Below, in pieces: positions 7,432 through 15,867 of a stretch of 42,447 nt of DNA; the stretch's first letter is position 1; every line of letters starts with the position of its first letter. Source of the stretch: Bacilli bacterium (GTDB lineage Bacteria; Bacillota_I; Bacilli_A; RF39; UBA660); NCBI GenBank assembly GCA_017525035.1, contig JAFXTH010000017.1, positions 1-42,447 of the forward strand, read 5' to 3'. The notes below the pieces were generated by a model that saw nothing but the letters and a program-made list of their open reading frames with translations, was not told where the DNA came from and made no database searches. The translations under genes were made by a program, and so were the position numbers.

Positions 7432-9849
7432 ATGTTAGATAAGAAGTACAACATACAAGAAAAAGAAGAAAAATGGATGAATTATTGGGATGAGAATAAG
7501 ATCTATGAATTTAAACCAGATAAAAGGGAGATATATTCAATAGATACACCTCCACCAACAGTTAATGGAAAAATACATATTGGTCATATTTTCTCTTATA
7601 GTCAAGCTGAAATGATTGCTAGATATAGAAGATTAAGAAACTATAATGTTTTCTACCCATTTGGATTCGATGATAATGGACTTCCTAGTGAAAGACTAGT
7701 GGAAAAAGAACAAGGAAAGAAAGCTCATGAAATAGGTAGAGAAGAATTCAATAGATTATGTTTTGAAACTACTGATAAGTATGAAGCAGAGTTTAAGAAG
7801 TTATTTAAGAGAACTGGATTTAGCGCAGCTATTGATACTGCTTATAAAACAGTTAATAAATCTTCTCAAAAGATTAGCCAATTATCTTTCATTGAACTAG
7901 TTGAAAAAGGAGCTTGTTATCATAAAGAAAGTCCTGCATTATGGTGTAATGAATGTTTAACTTCAATAGCACAAGCAGAACTTGAAACAAAGACAATCAA
8001 AACACAATTCAACTATTTAAATTATGAAACAACTGATGGTGAAACATTTACTATTGCTACAACAAGACCAGAATTAATTCCAGCAATTGTGTGTGTATTT
8101 GTAAATCCAAAGGATCCAAAGCATAAACATTTAATTGGTAAAACTGCTCATATTCCTGTAATAGATGAAGAAGTTCCAATCTTAGCAGATGATAAAGTTG
8201 CAATCGACAAAGGTACTGGTGTAGTTATGTGCTGTACTTTCGGAGATCAAACAGATATTGAATGGTGGAAGAAATATAACTTACCACTTAAAAATATATT
8301 TACTGAAGACGGAAGAATTGTTGATTCAGTTAAAAACTATGGTGGATTAAAGATTAAAGAAGCAAGAGCTAAAATAATCGAAGACTTTAAAGAAACTGGA
8401 TATTTAGTAAAACAAGAAGAATTAGAGCATGAAGTTCAAACACATGAAAGATGTGGTAAAGAAGTTGAATATTCAGTTATGAATCAATGGTTCATCGATA
8501 TTATGAATCACAAAGATGAGTTCTTAAAGCTTGGTAATGAAATAAAATGGTATCCAAAACACATGCAAGCAAGATATAACGAATGGGTTAATAATGTTGC
8601 ATGGGATTGGTGTATTTCAAGACAAAGATATTTTGGAGTACCATTCCCAGTTTGGTATTGTAAAGATTGTGGTAAAGTAATTATTGCTGATAGATCACAA
8701 CTTCCAGTTAATCCATTAACTGACAAGCCATTAATTAAGAAATGTGAATGTGGATGTACTGAGTTTGTTCCAGAAAAAGATATTATGGATACTTGGCAAA
8801 CTTCAAGTGTAACACCACTACTTAACATGAGATATAAAGAAAAAGATTCATTAGAAGATTTACTAAAACCTATGACATTAAGATGCAATGCTCATGATAT
8901 TATTAGAACATGGGATTTCTACAGTATAGTTAAGAGTTACTATAACTTTGGAATGAGACCATGGAATGATGTAATGATCTCTGGATTTGTTATGGCAAAT
9001 AAAGGAGAGAAAATATCAAAGAGTAAGAGTAACTCTAAGATGGAACCATTTGAATTATTAAATGAATATGGTGCTGATGTTGTTAGATATTGGGCTGGTT
9101 CTGGTAAGTTGGGAACAGATATCGTATTTAACGAAGAAACTTTCTTAAGAGGTAAGAAACTTGTTAACAAGATTTGGAATGTATCTAAATTTGTTGAAAT
9201 GCACTTACAAGATTATAAAGATAAAAAGTTTGATGATTATGAATATGTTGATAAATGGATTTTAGGAAGCTTCCAAGAAATGGAAAAAGGATATATTAAA
9301 TATCTTGATGACTATGAAATTGGACTTGCACTTAACCATTTAGAGAAATTCTTCTGGAACTTCTGTGATAACTATATCGAAATAGTTAAACATAGATTAT
9401 ATAGACCTGAAGAATTTGGAGAAAAAGCTAGATACTCTGGTCAAAAGACAGTTTATACAATCTTATATAAATTATTACAAGACTTCAGTATTTACTTCCC
9501 ATTCATAACAGAAGAAATTTATCAAGAATTATATCATGATAATAAATCAATTCACTTAACTGTTATTAAACCATTTGAATTTGATTTTGCTAAAGAAGTA
9601 AAGAATGGTGACTTAATGGTTGATATCATTTCTCAAGCAAGAGGAGAAAAGACAATTAATAATGTTTCATTAAAGACTCCAATTAAAAATCTTGAAGTAA
9701 GTGTTAGTGAAGATTTAGAAGATGCAATTAATAAATCTATCAAAGATTTCAAAGCTACTTTATTTATTGAAAATCTTAAGTTAAACAAGGCTAAAGGAGC
9801 TCATAAGATAGACAAGATTGAATTAGATATGGAAGCAATAGAAAAATAA
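7432..9849 (+). CDS. valS: Valyl-tRNA synthetase 1 (T-box controlled copy)
   Basis: A class I synthetase charging tRNA-Val, 805 residues from ATG 7432, which sits nine bases after AAAGGAG; the in-frame ATG 7423 abuts that site. It has PPPTVNGKIHIGH (HIGH motif), a CP1 editing domain with IATTRPE and GTGVVMCCTFGDQTD, zinc-binding Cys pairs (WCNEC; CKDC ... CECGC), WDWCISRQRYFGVPFPVW, and KGEKISKSKSN (KMSKS motif). The KMSKS extension is SKSKSN where the usual form is SKSKGN. The length and motifs resemble the short archaeal-type ValRS. The C-terminus lacks the long coiled coil of typical bacterial ValRS. A close paralogue lies 10.5 kb downstream. Confidence 0.95.
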   Translation: MLDKKYNIQEKEEKWMNYWDENKIYEFKPDKREIYSIDTPPPTVNGKIHIGHIFSYSQAEMIARYRRLRNYNVFYPFGFDDNGLPSERLVEKEQGKKAHEIGREEFNRLCFETTDKYEAEFKKLFKRTGFSAAIDTAYKTVNKSSQKISQLSFIELVEKGACYHKESPALWCNECLTSIAQAELETKTIKTQFNYLNYETTDGETFTIATTRPELIPAIVCVFVNPKDPKHKHLIGKTAHIPVIDEEVPILADDKVAIDKGTGVVMCCTFGDQTDIEWWKKYNLPLKNIFTEDGRIVDSVKNYGGLKIKEARAKIIEDFKETGYLVKQEELEHEVQTHERCGKEVEYSVMNQWFIDIMNHKDEFLKLGNEIKWYPKHMQARYNEWVNNVAWDWCISRQRYFGVPFPVWYCKDCGKVIIADRSQLPVNPLTDKPLIKKCECGCTEFVPEKDIMDTWQTSSVTPLLNMRYKEKDSLEDLLKPMTLRCNAHDIIRTWDFYSIVKSYYNFGMRPWNDVMISGFVMANKGEKISKSKSNSKMEPFELLNEYGADVVRYWAGSGKLGTDIVFNEETFLRGKKLVNKIWNVSKFVEMHLQDYKDKKFDDYEYVDKWILGSFQEMEKGYIKYLDDYEIGLALNHLEKFFWNFCDNYIEIVKHRLYRPEEFGEKARYSGQKTVYTILYKLLQDFSIYFPFITEEIYQELYHDNKSIHLTVIKPFEFDFAKEVKNGDLMVDIISQARGEKTINNVSLKTPIKNLEVSVSEDLEDAINKSIKDFKATLFIENLKLNKAKGAHKIDKIELDMEAIEK

Positions 9850-9877
9850 AAAAAATAATAATTTTTTAAATAAGGTA

Positions 9878-9906
9878 TTGACAAACAGTATAAAGGTAAC
9901 TAAAAT
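9878..9906 (+). promoter_or_regulatory. Strong sigma-A promoter of the biosynthetic operon
   Basis: A consensus TTGACA (9878-9883), exactly 17 bases, then TAAAAT (9901-9906). It starts 28 bases after the valS stop. Transcription from about 9913 would give a short leader carrying the Cys-rich ORF and a terminator before the first radical SAM gene. Confidence 0.87.
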
Positions 9907-9937
9907 TAGGTTTAATTATATAAAAAAGAGGTCACGT

Positions 9938-10063
9938 ATGATTAGATTTATGATTTTCTTGATAAAATATAATTTGTTTAGTTGCTGCTGCTTATGCTGC
10001 TGCTTTAAATATGTCTATTCATGCTGTGTGAAAAAAAATAAGACAAACTGCGTTGCGCGATAG
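9938..10063 (+). CDS. Cys-rich 41-residue leader peptide or small precursor peptide
   Basis: ATG 9938 lies six bases after AAGAGGT. The peptide starts MIRFMIFLIKYNLF, then has CCCLCCC, a CC pair and a final Cys: nine Cys in 41 residues, eight encoded by TGC. It begins only about 25 bases after the predicted transcription start. Its last seven codons form the 5' arm of the following terminator, with the TAG stop in the loop. That layout favours a regulatory leader sensing Cys-tRNA. A RiPP-type precursor or a Cys-rich membrane peptide are alternatives, since radical SAM and ATP-grasp genes follow. The in-frame TTG at 9878 is part of the -35 box and is not a start. Confidence 0.65.
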   Translation: MIRFMIFLIKYNLFSCCCLCCCFKYVYSCCVKKNKTNCVAR

Positions 10064-10087
10064 TGCGTTTTGCGGTTTGTCTTTTTT
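10041..10087 (+). terminator. Terminator/attenuator overlapping the leader ORF
   Basis: AGACAAACTGC (10041-10051) pairs with GCGGTTTGTCT (10072-10082, one G-U), followed by T. A small inner helix (10055-10058 with 10063-10066) closes the loop that holds the leader stop codon TAG (10061-10063). A ribosome finishing the leader would cover the 5' arm. An alternative pairing of the 5' arm with TTTGTTT at 9973-9979 is possible but weak. Confidence 0.8.
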
Positions 10088-10126
10088 AATACACTTTTTT
10101 ATTAAATATGAAAGAAGGTAATTAAT

Positions 10127-10990
10127 ATGTACGAGTATACTGGTAAGAATGTAATCTTAATGCTTTGCTCAAAATGTAACATCAAATGCAAACACTGCTA
10201 TATCAAATATAAAGGAGATTTTGAAGTTGATAAGTTAGATTCATTATTCAATGCAATCAAAGATAAACACTTCATAATACTTAATGGTACAGAGCCGATA
10301 CTTTTTGAAGAGTATTATCACATATATAAAGAAAATAAACAGACTAGAATATTAACTAATGGTTTAGAGTTAATTAGAAATCCTGGACTTTATAAAACTT
10401 TAAAAGATATTGGTATAGAAGAAATAGCTCTTTCATATCACTTCGGAATGCAAGATGATATATCATTTGTTAAAAGTAGTATGTTAGATAAATTAATTAA
10501 AGATTTAACTAAGAATGGTTTCAAAGTTAAATTAATGACTACTGTATCAAGTGATAATTATAAGAACATTCCAAACATGTGTAAGATGGCACACAAGCTT
10601 GGTGCTAAAACAATAAAGTTTACTAATTACATATTCCAAGGAAATGCTCAAAACCAAGAACATAATAAAGTCTTAACAAGAGAACAAATCGATTATGTTT
10701 TAGATACGATAGATGAATGTAGAAAAGATTATGATAAAGATGATTTATACATTGAAAGATGTGGAACATTTGGACCGAATAGAAAAAGAAAAGAAAAGTT
10801 TGAATGTCTTGCATGTAATAACACAGTAGTAATTACACCAGATTTAAATGTTTATAGATGTGTATTTGATATCGATAAAGGAAATGAAATTGGAAAAGTA
10901 ATTGATAACAAGATAATGATCTATGATGAATTTAAAGACGCTGATACATCTACTTGTGCGGTACTTAAAAAATATAATGGAGTTGAATAA
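10127..10990 (+). CDS. Radical SAM/SPASM-type enzyme, first gene of the operon
   Basis: The protein has 287 residues. The [4Fe-4S]-SAM motif CxxxCxxC is C17-C21-C24, at the normal N-terminal position, followed by a partial TIM barrel (LNGTEPILF as the GGEP-like strand). The C-terminal region carries extra Cys residues (CGTFG, FECLACNN, YRCVF, TCAVL) as in SPASM or twitch domains that bind auxiliary clusters and often act on peptides or amino acids. Reaction and substrate are unknown. ATG 10127 follows AGAAGG. It starts 40 bases after the attenuator and is followed one base later by the next gene. Confidence 0.88.
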   Translation: MYEYTGKNVILMLCSKCNIKCKHCYIKYKGDFEVDKLDSLFNAIKDKHFIILNGTEPILFEEYYHIYKENKQTRILTNGLELIRNPGLYKTLKDIGIEEIALSYHFGMQDDISFVKSSMLDKLIKDLTKNGFKVKLMTTVSSDNYKNIPNMCKMAHKLGAKTIKFTNYIFQGNAQNQEHNKVLTREQIDYVLDTIDECRKDYDKDDLYIERCGTFGPNRKRKEKFECLACNNTVVITPDLNVYRCVFDIDKGNEIGKVIDNKIMIYDEFKDADTSTCAVLKKYNGVE

Positions 10991-10991
10991 T

Positions 10992-11687
10992 ATGAAAAAA
11001 CCAGTAATAGGAATTATATCCAATGAAGATTATATTGATAAAGCAATATATAAAAAGAAAGTATATGATGTAAATGCTGATTACATAAAAATGATCAGTG
11101 ATAATAATGGAATACCAGTAATAATACCAGCAGTTACAAATATAAAAGAATGTGAAAGCCTTCTAAAAACAATTGATGGATTATTATTAATCGGTGGAGT
11201 AGATATTACAAAAGAGTGTTACACAAAAAAGAAAATAAAAGATGCAAGAGATAAATTAGAAATAGAAGTATATAAATATTTTAGAAAACAGCATAAGCCT
11301 ATCTTAGGAATTTGTAGAGGATTACAATTAATAAATGTCGCAGAAGGCGGAAGCCTAAAGAACATTAAAAATTCTAAAATAAATCATTTCATAGAAGAAG
11401 ATGGATGGGTAAATCATCACTATATAACTATTAGTGAAGATTCTAAGATATACAAAATAATAAAAGAAAAAGAATATGCAGTATCTTCAGTACATCATCA
11501 ACAAATAGATAAGTTAGGAAAGAATATTAAAGTCACCGCCAAATCTAGTGATGGTGTAATTGAAGCAATTGAATCAAAAGATAATGACTTTGTTATAGCA
11601 TTCCAAGGACATATAGAAAAATGTTTAAAGAATTTTAATAAATATAATAAAGTGATAGAGGAATTTATAAAGGAGGCTAGGAAATGA
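10992..11687 (+). CDS. Class I glutamine amidotransferase-like gamma-glutamyl hydrolase (C26/PuuD-like)
   Basis: The protein has 231 residues from ATG 10992; the earlier in-frame start at 10923 lies inside the upstream gene. It begins KPVIGIISN, has DGLLLIGGVDI, the nucleophile elbow GICRG (Cys), SSVHHQQ, and FQGHIEK where the family usually has QWHPE (His-Glu of the triad). PuuD-type enzymes cleave gamma-glutamyl amide bonds. Beside a glutamate-cysteine ligase-like enzyme, it plausibly removes a gamma-glutamyl protecting group from an intermediate. It overlaps the next gene by four bases (ATGA). Confidence 0.87.
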   Translation: MKKPVIGIISNEDYIDKAIYKKKVYDVNADYIKMISDNNGIPVIIPAVTNIKECESLLKTIDGLLLIGGVDITKECYTKKKIKDARDKLEIEVYKYFRKQHKPILGICRGLQLINVAEGGSLKNIKNSKINHFIEEDGWVNHHYITISEDSKIYKIIKEKEYAVSSVHHQQIDKLGKNIKVTAKSSDGVIEAIESKDNDFVIAFQGHIEKCLKNFNKYNKVIEEFIKEARK

Positions 11688-12826
11688 AAAAAGAAGATTA
11701 TTTAAAACTACCAATCTACAAGAATCAAAAAGGAAAATATTTAGTAAAGCAAGATATTGTAAATAATTTTCCACATAATTTTAATATTAAAGATAATGGA
11801 AATTATGAGTATGCTACAACTTCTGGAACTACTTCAGATAGAATGGAAATAATAAGAAAACCGAACTGGTGGCAAGATGAATATAAAAGAACATATTCAA
11901 ATGATGAAAAGCTAAATAAATGCTTTAATGAAAAGCTTCATAAGATTATATTCACAACAGCCCAGTGTTCAAATCTTGTGTGCTTCGTTGAAAAGCCTTC
12001 AATGGAAAAAAGAACAATAGGTAATACGTTATATGTTAATAATACTTTTAATCCATGGGATTGGACAAAAGATAACATAAATGAAATAGTTAATGAAATT
12101 AACTTATTCAAACCATATTACTTAGATGCAGATCCAGTATATTTATCAATATTCTTATACTTAAAAGATAAATATAAAATAAAAACTAAATTACATGTAC
12201 CAGAAATAATAACATTAAGTTATGAATTTGTTACAAAAAATACAAGAGATTATATTTCAAAGAAGTTAAAAACAGATATTAGAAATTTATACGGTACTAC
12301 AGAATTTGGATATGCTTTCTTAGAAAATAAAGATGGAAAAATGGCTGTATGTAAAGATTTACTAGATGTAGATTTATTACCAGTAAATAAGAAGAATCAT
12401 ATATATTCGTTAATAATTGATAGCTACAAAAATGAATATATGCCACTTATAAATTACAAAGTTGGTGATTTAGTAGAAGCAACTGATGAAGAAGTTAAAA
12501 ACTTCAAAAAAGATAAAGTAGTAACAAGAATGGCAGGAAGAGAAAAAGATGTTTTAGACGAAAAGATTTCATTCTCAATGCTAGATAACTTAATAAATAA
12601 AGTATCAGATAGAATATTACTATATCAGTTCTACTTTATAAACAAAGATATTTGTAGTTTAAAATATATTACTTTAGATAATAAAGAATTAAGTGAAAAA
12701 GAAAAGAAAGAAATAATAAAAGAATTAAAAGAAATAGATATCAATTATGATATTACCTTTAATCTAGTAGAGGAAATATCACCAGAAATGTCAGGTAAGT
12801 TTACTATAGTTAAAAGACAAATATAA
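11684..12826 (+). CDS. PaaK-like adenylate-forming enzyme
   Basis: The protein has 380 residues and resembles phenylacetate-CoA ligase-type (COG1541) enzymes. It shows the phosphate-binding loop ATTSGTTSDRM near residue 46, LYGTTEFGYAF near 205 (YGxTE motif), a GREKDVL motif near 285 (ATP/ribose binding) and a C-terminal SGKFTIVKR with the likely catalytic Lys. It would activate a carboxylate as an acyl-adenylate for transfer to a thiol or amine. It is shorter than true PaaK (about 430), so the acceptor may differ. No carrier protein is seen nearby. Overlapping ATGA coupling ties it to the C26 gene. Confidence 0.85.
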   Translation: MKKEDYLKLPIYKNQKGKYLVKQDIVNNFPHNFNIKDNGNYEYATTSGTTSDRMEIIRKPNWWQDEYKRTYSNDEKLNKCFNEKLHKIIFTTAQCSNLVCFVEKPSMEKRTIGNTLYVNNTFNPWDWTKDNINEIVNEINLFKPYYLDADPVYLSIFLYLKDKYKIKTKLHVPEIITLSYEFVTKNTRDYISKKLKTDIRNLYGTTEFGYAFLENKDGKMAVCKDLLDVDLLPVNKKNHIYSLIIDSYKNEYMPLINYKVGDLVEATDEEVKNFKKDKVVTRMAGREKDVLDEKISFSMLDNLINKVSDRILLYQFYFINKDICSLKYITLDNKELSEKEKKEIIKELKEIDINYDITFNLVEEISPEMSGKFTIVKRQI

Positions 12827-12839
12827 TTTGGAGGAGTTT

Positions 12840-14015
12840 ATGGAAGATAAAATTAGAAAAGATTTCCCAATGTTAGATAGCAATATAGTTTATTTCGACA
12901 ATGCATCTACTTCTTTAAAACCAAATGAAGTAATTAAATCTGTTGAAGATTTTTATACAAAACATACTTCAAATGCTTATAGAGGTAGTTATATAAATTC
13001 AGAACTTATATCACTTAAGATTGATGAATGTCGTGAATTAGTAGCAACGATGATTAATTCATCATCAAGAGAAGTAATATTTACATCTGGTTGTACTGAT
13101 TCAATAAATCAGTTAGTTAAGATGTTAAATATAAAAAAGAAAGATAACGTTGTATGTTCATTGCTAGAACATCATTCTAACTATCTCCCTTGGTTGAATA
13201 GTAGTAATTTAACAGTTGTAGGACTAGATAAAAATGGTGTAGTTGATCTAAAAGAATTAGAAAGTATTCTTAAAAATAACAAGATCAAAATAGTTACTGT
13301 AACAGCATTATCAAATGTTACTGGTAATGTTCAACCAGTTAAAGAAATATGCAAATTAGCTCATAAATATGGAGCACTTGCAATGATTGATTGTTGTCAA
13401 TATGCACCACATTTTAGAATAGATGTTAAAGATATCGATTGTGATTTCTTAGCACTTTCAGCACATAAGATGTGTGGACCCAGTGGACTAGGAGTTCTAT
13501 ATGGTAAGAAAGAATTATTACTAAAGTGTAATAAATCAAAATATGGTGGTGGAATGGTTGATAGAATAGTAGATTCTACAAACGTAAGATATAAAGAAAT
13601 TCCTTATTGTTTCGAAGCAGGAACACCTGCAATAGAAAATATCTTAGGATATGCTAGTGCAATAAGATATTACTTAGGTGTAGGATTTGAAAATATATCA
13701 AAGAAAAATAAAGAACTAGAAGATTACTTTAAAAAGAAAATAGATAAGAGTAAGAATATCAAAATGATATTCCCAATATCTAAAAATCATGCCCCAATAT
13801 TTACATTCAAATTAAATAGAGATTTAAATTTAAATTATGTAGCAAAGATATTATCTGATTCAGCAAATATATGCGTATCAAGCGGATATCAATGTTGCCA
13901 GCCTTTATATAACACAATTGGTGAAAAAGGTGGAATAAGAGTATCACTACAATTTTATAATACAAAAAAAGAAATAGATTATTTTATAGAAAAAATAGAG
14001 AACTTAAAAATATAA
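12840..14015 (+). CDS. SufS/CsdA-like class V PLP enzyme (cysteine desulfurase family)
   Basis: The protein has 391 residues from ATG 12840, four bases after GGAGGAG; a TTG at 12828 precedes that site. It contains YFDNAST, FTSGCTDSINQL, LLEHHSNYLPW, IDCCQYAPH and the PLP-binding Lys in ALSAHKMCGPSG. The C-terminal half has EAGTPAIENILGYA and VSSGYQCCQPLYNTIG, where a Cys sits at the SufS active-site position. The family removes sulfur from cysteine or performs related C-S cleavage. It has no SufU or IscU partner here, so it may serve the pathway rather than general Fe-S assembly. It lies 13 bases after the PaaK-like gene. Confidence 0.9.
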   Translation: MEDKIRKDFPMLDSNIVYFDNASTSLKPNEVIKSVEDFYTKHTSNAYRGSYINSELISLKIDECRELVATMINSSSREVIFTSGCTDSINQLVKMLNIKKKDNVVCSLLEHHSNYLPWLNSSNLTVVGLDKNGVVDLKELESILKNNKIKIVTVTALSNVTGNVQPVKEICKLAHKYGALAMIDCCQYAPHFRIDVKDIDCDFLALSAHKMCGPSGLGVLYGKKELLLKCNKSKYGGGMVDRIVDSTNVRYKEIPYCFEAGTPAIENILGYASAIRYYLGVGFENISKKNKELEDYFKKKIDKSKNIKMIFPISKNHAPIFTFKLNRDLNLNYVAKILSDSANICVSSGYQCCQPLYNTIGEKGGIRVSLQFYNTKKEIDYFIEKIENLKI

Positions 14016-14030
14016 TATGGGAGGTTTATT

Positions 14031-14990
14031 ATGAGTCATAAGTTATCAGTAGGATTTAATGGAGATCTAGATTTATTAGATAGAATGTTTGAAGATGAAG
14101 AGAATAAAATAGGAACACTTTATACAGGTGGTTATTTAAAAGATGTTAGTAGTGGAAGATTTCAACATAGTGAAAGTAGAAAGTCACTTGAGAAAATAGT
14201 TGATGGAGTACATGATAAGGGTGCAAGGTTAGCAGTAACTTTAAATTCACCTTGTGGAGTACCACCAAAAAGCGAAACAGAATGGTGGCAAAATGTTGAA
14301 ACATACTTAAAAGAACTTGAAGCAATGGGAGTAGATACAGCAATAATAGCTCATCCATTCATTATCGATTTAGCAAAACAAAAAACAGATATGACAGTAG
14401 CAGCATCAATAATTTGCGATGTTAATACACCAAGAGGTGCTCGCTACTATGAAGATATGGGAGCAGATATCATCGTACCATCTTCATCAATTAACTATGA
14501 TATAGATACACTTGAGAAAATTAAAGCAAACCTACAAAGAGCAAAAATAGTATTACTTGCTAATGAAGCTTGTTTAGGAAACTGTCCATGGAGAAGATTC
14601 CATCAAAACGCTTTATCACATGCTGATAGAAAAGGTTATGATGTTGATTATGCTATGAGTTGTACTGGTTTATATACAAAAGAACCTCATATGATGCTAA
14701 CAAATAATGTTATAAGACCAGAAGATTTAGATAAATATAAAGAAATTACAGATATGTTCAAATTAGTAGGAAGAACTACTGATGATGAAACATTATTAAA
14801 AATGATACATGCTTATTCAACTGGTGAATATCATGGTAACTTAGTAGATATAGTAGATAAAGGATTTAGTCAATTTATAAACCTTCCAAATGATAAATTA
14901 GATGGTTTGTATGAACAAAAAACAAATTGTGATAAAAATTGTCAAACATGTAATAAATGTAAAAGATTATATAAGAGTATAAATAGTTAG
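14031..14990 (+). CDS. U32 family Fe-S protein (peptidase U32-like)
   Basis: The protein has 319 residues with a TIM-barrel-type U32 domain. The Cys motif is NEACLGNCPWRRFHQNALSH with a later MSCTG; the C-terminus adds CDKNCQTCNKC. Despite the name, well-studied U32 members (UbiU/UbiV, RlhA, TrhP) are Fe-S proteins acting in O2-independent hydroxylation, with prephenate as oxygen source; that is family knowledge. The four or more Cys fit a cluster here. The substrate is unknown. ATG 14031 follows GGAGG, and the gene lies 15 bases after the PLP gene and 13 before the next radical SAM gene. Confidence 0.85.
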   Translation: MSHKLSVGFNGDLDLLDRMFEDEENKIGTLYTGGYLKDVSSGRFQHSESRKSLEKIVDGVHDKGARLAVTLNSPCGVPPKSETEWWQNVETYLKELEAMGVDTAIIAHPFIIDLAKQKTDMTVAASIICDVNTPRGARYYEDMGADIIVPSSSINYDIDTLEKIKANLQRAKIVLLANEACLGNCPWRRFHQNALSHADRKGYDVDYAMSCTGLYTKEPHMMLTNNVIRPEDLDKYKEITDMFKLVGRTTDDETLLKMIHAYSTGEYHGNLVDIVDKGFSQFINLPNDKLDGLYEQKTNCDKNCQTCNKCKRLYKSINS

Positions 14991-15003
14991 TGGGGGAATT
15001 TAT

Positions 15004-15861
15004 ATGGAAAGACTTTTAAACTTAGAAGCAACATCTTTCTGTAATGCAAATTGCAGTATGTGTCCAAGAGACTGTGTTAAAGAATTTGGATACTTATCTT
15101 TAGAAACAGTTGATATGCTGATTGATAAAGTAAAAGATATAGCTCTTTTTGAAATATCTCTTTCAGGAAGAGGAGAACCAACTTTTCATCCAAAATTGGT
15201 TGAAATAGTAGAAAAATTAAGAGAATTAAAAACAAAGATTTCAGTAGTTACTACAAGTGATGGATTAAATGCAAGAAACTATAAAGAGATAGTTGATAGC
15301 CTTGATATTTTAAGATTATCAGTAAGTTCAATTGATCCAGCTACATTTAGAAAAGTACATAGAGGTTTAGAGTATAGAAAGATTTGGGATAATATACAAA
15401 GACTTGTATCATATGATCCTGAAAAACTTCATATACACTTAGTTGGAGGAGAAGATACTTATCCACAACTTGAACCAACTATTAAGTTCTTTAAAGATCA
15501 TGGAGTAAATAATATATTCTTATTTCCACTTTGGAATAGAGGAGGAAATGTAGAAGAACAAGAAATACTTGATATTAGAAAGAAACTAGTAGAAGAGTAT
15601 GGAGTATTCTATTCAGAAGATGAATACTTAGATGAAGATAAAGTAAGACAACTTGGTAATCCAAACTATTGTCCTATTGGAGATACTAGTATCTCAGTTA
15701 ACTTCAAAGGTGATATGATTGGATGCTTCCAAGACTTTGAAAATAAAACAAAGATATGCAATGTTAGAGATGACGTTGATTTCTTAAAAGAAAGAGCTAA
15801 AATGCTTAAAAAAATGCCTGTGTGCATGAGTTGTAATTCTGCAAAACAAGCAAGAAGGTAG
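15004..15861 (+). CDS. Second radical SAM enzyme with C-terminal auxiliary Cys cluster
   Basis: The protein has 285 residues. CxxxCxxC is C13-C17-C20 (SFCNANCSMC), followed by the SLSGRGEPTFHP strand (GGEP-like motif). The C-terminal region has NYCPIGDTS, GCFQDF, ICN and PVCMSC, a SPASM-like set of Cys for auxiliary clusters. The short 20-residue lead to the cluster motif and the SPASM-like tail resemble peptide- or amino-acid-modifying enzymes. It is not a close copy of the operon's first radical SAM protein. The start is ATG 15004 after GTGGGGG. Confidence 0.88.
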   Translation: MERLLNLEATSFCNANCSMCPRDCVKEFGYLSLETVDMLIDKVKDIALFEISLSGRGEPTFHPKLVEIVEKLRELKTKISVVTTSDGLNARNYKEIVDSLDILRLSVSSIDPATFRKVHRGLEYRKIWDNIQRLVSYDPEKLHIHLVGGEDTYPQLEPTIKFFKDHGVNNIFLFPLWNRGGNVEEQEILDIRKKLVEEYGVFYSEDEYLDEDKVRQLGNPNYCPIGDTSISVNFKGDMIGCFQDFENKTKICNVRDDVDFLKERAKMLKKMPVCMSCNSAKQARR

Positions 15862-15867
15862 GTTATT

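Noticed and set aside
8508-9170. Minus-strand open frames inside valS-1, and similar ones inside valS-2, pnp and infB
   Set aside because: They lie opposite conserved protein motifs, lack ribosome binding sites and mirror the codon pattern of the sense genes. The same artefact recurs at matching places in both ValRS copies.
9878-9937. TTG 9878 as the start of the Cys-rich peptide
   Set aside because: That TTG is the first half of the TTGACA -35 box and has no ribosome binding site; ATG 9938 has AAGAGGT at six bases.
9938-10063. Lanthipeptide or lasso-peptide cluster
   Set aside because: No LanB, LanC, LanM, lasso cyclase, leader peptidase or exporter is visible nearby.
10923-10991. Upstream start for the C26 gene
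   Set aside because: It lies inside the preceding radical SAM gene and would add 23 residues ahead of the normal KPVIGI start; ATG 10992 follows GGAGTTG.
12840-14015. Housekeeping SUF Fe-S assembly operon
   Set aside because: No sufB, sufC, sufD or sufU flank the PLP enzyme; all neighbours are ligases, radical SAM or U32 genes.
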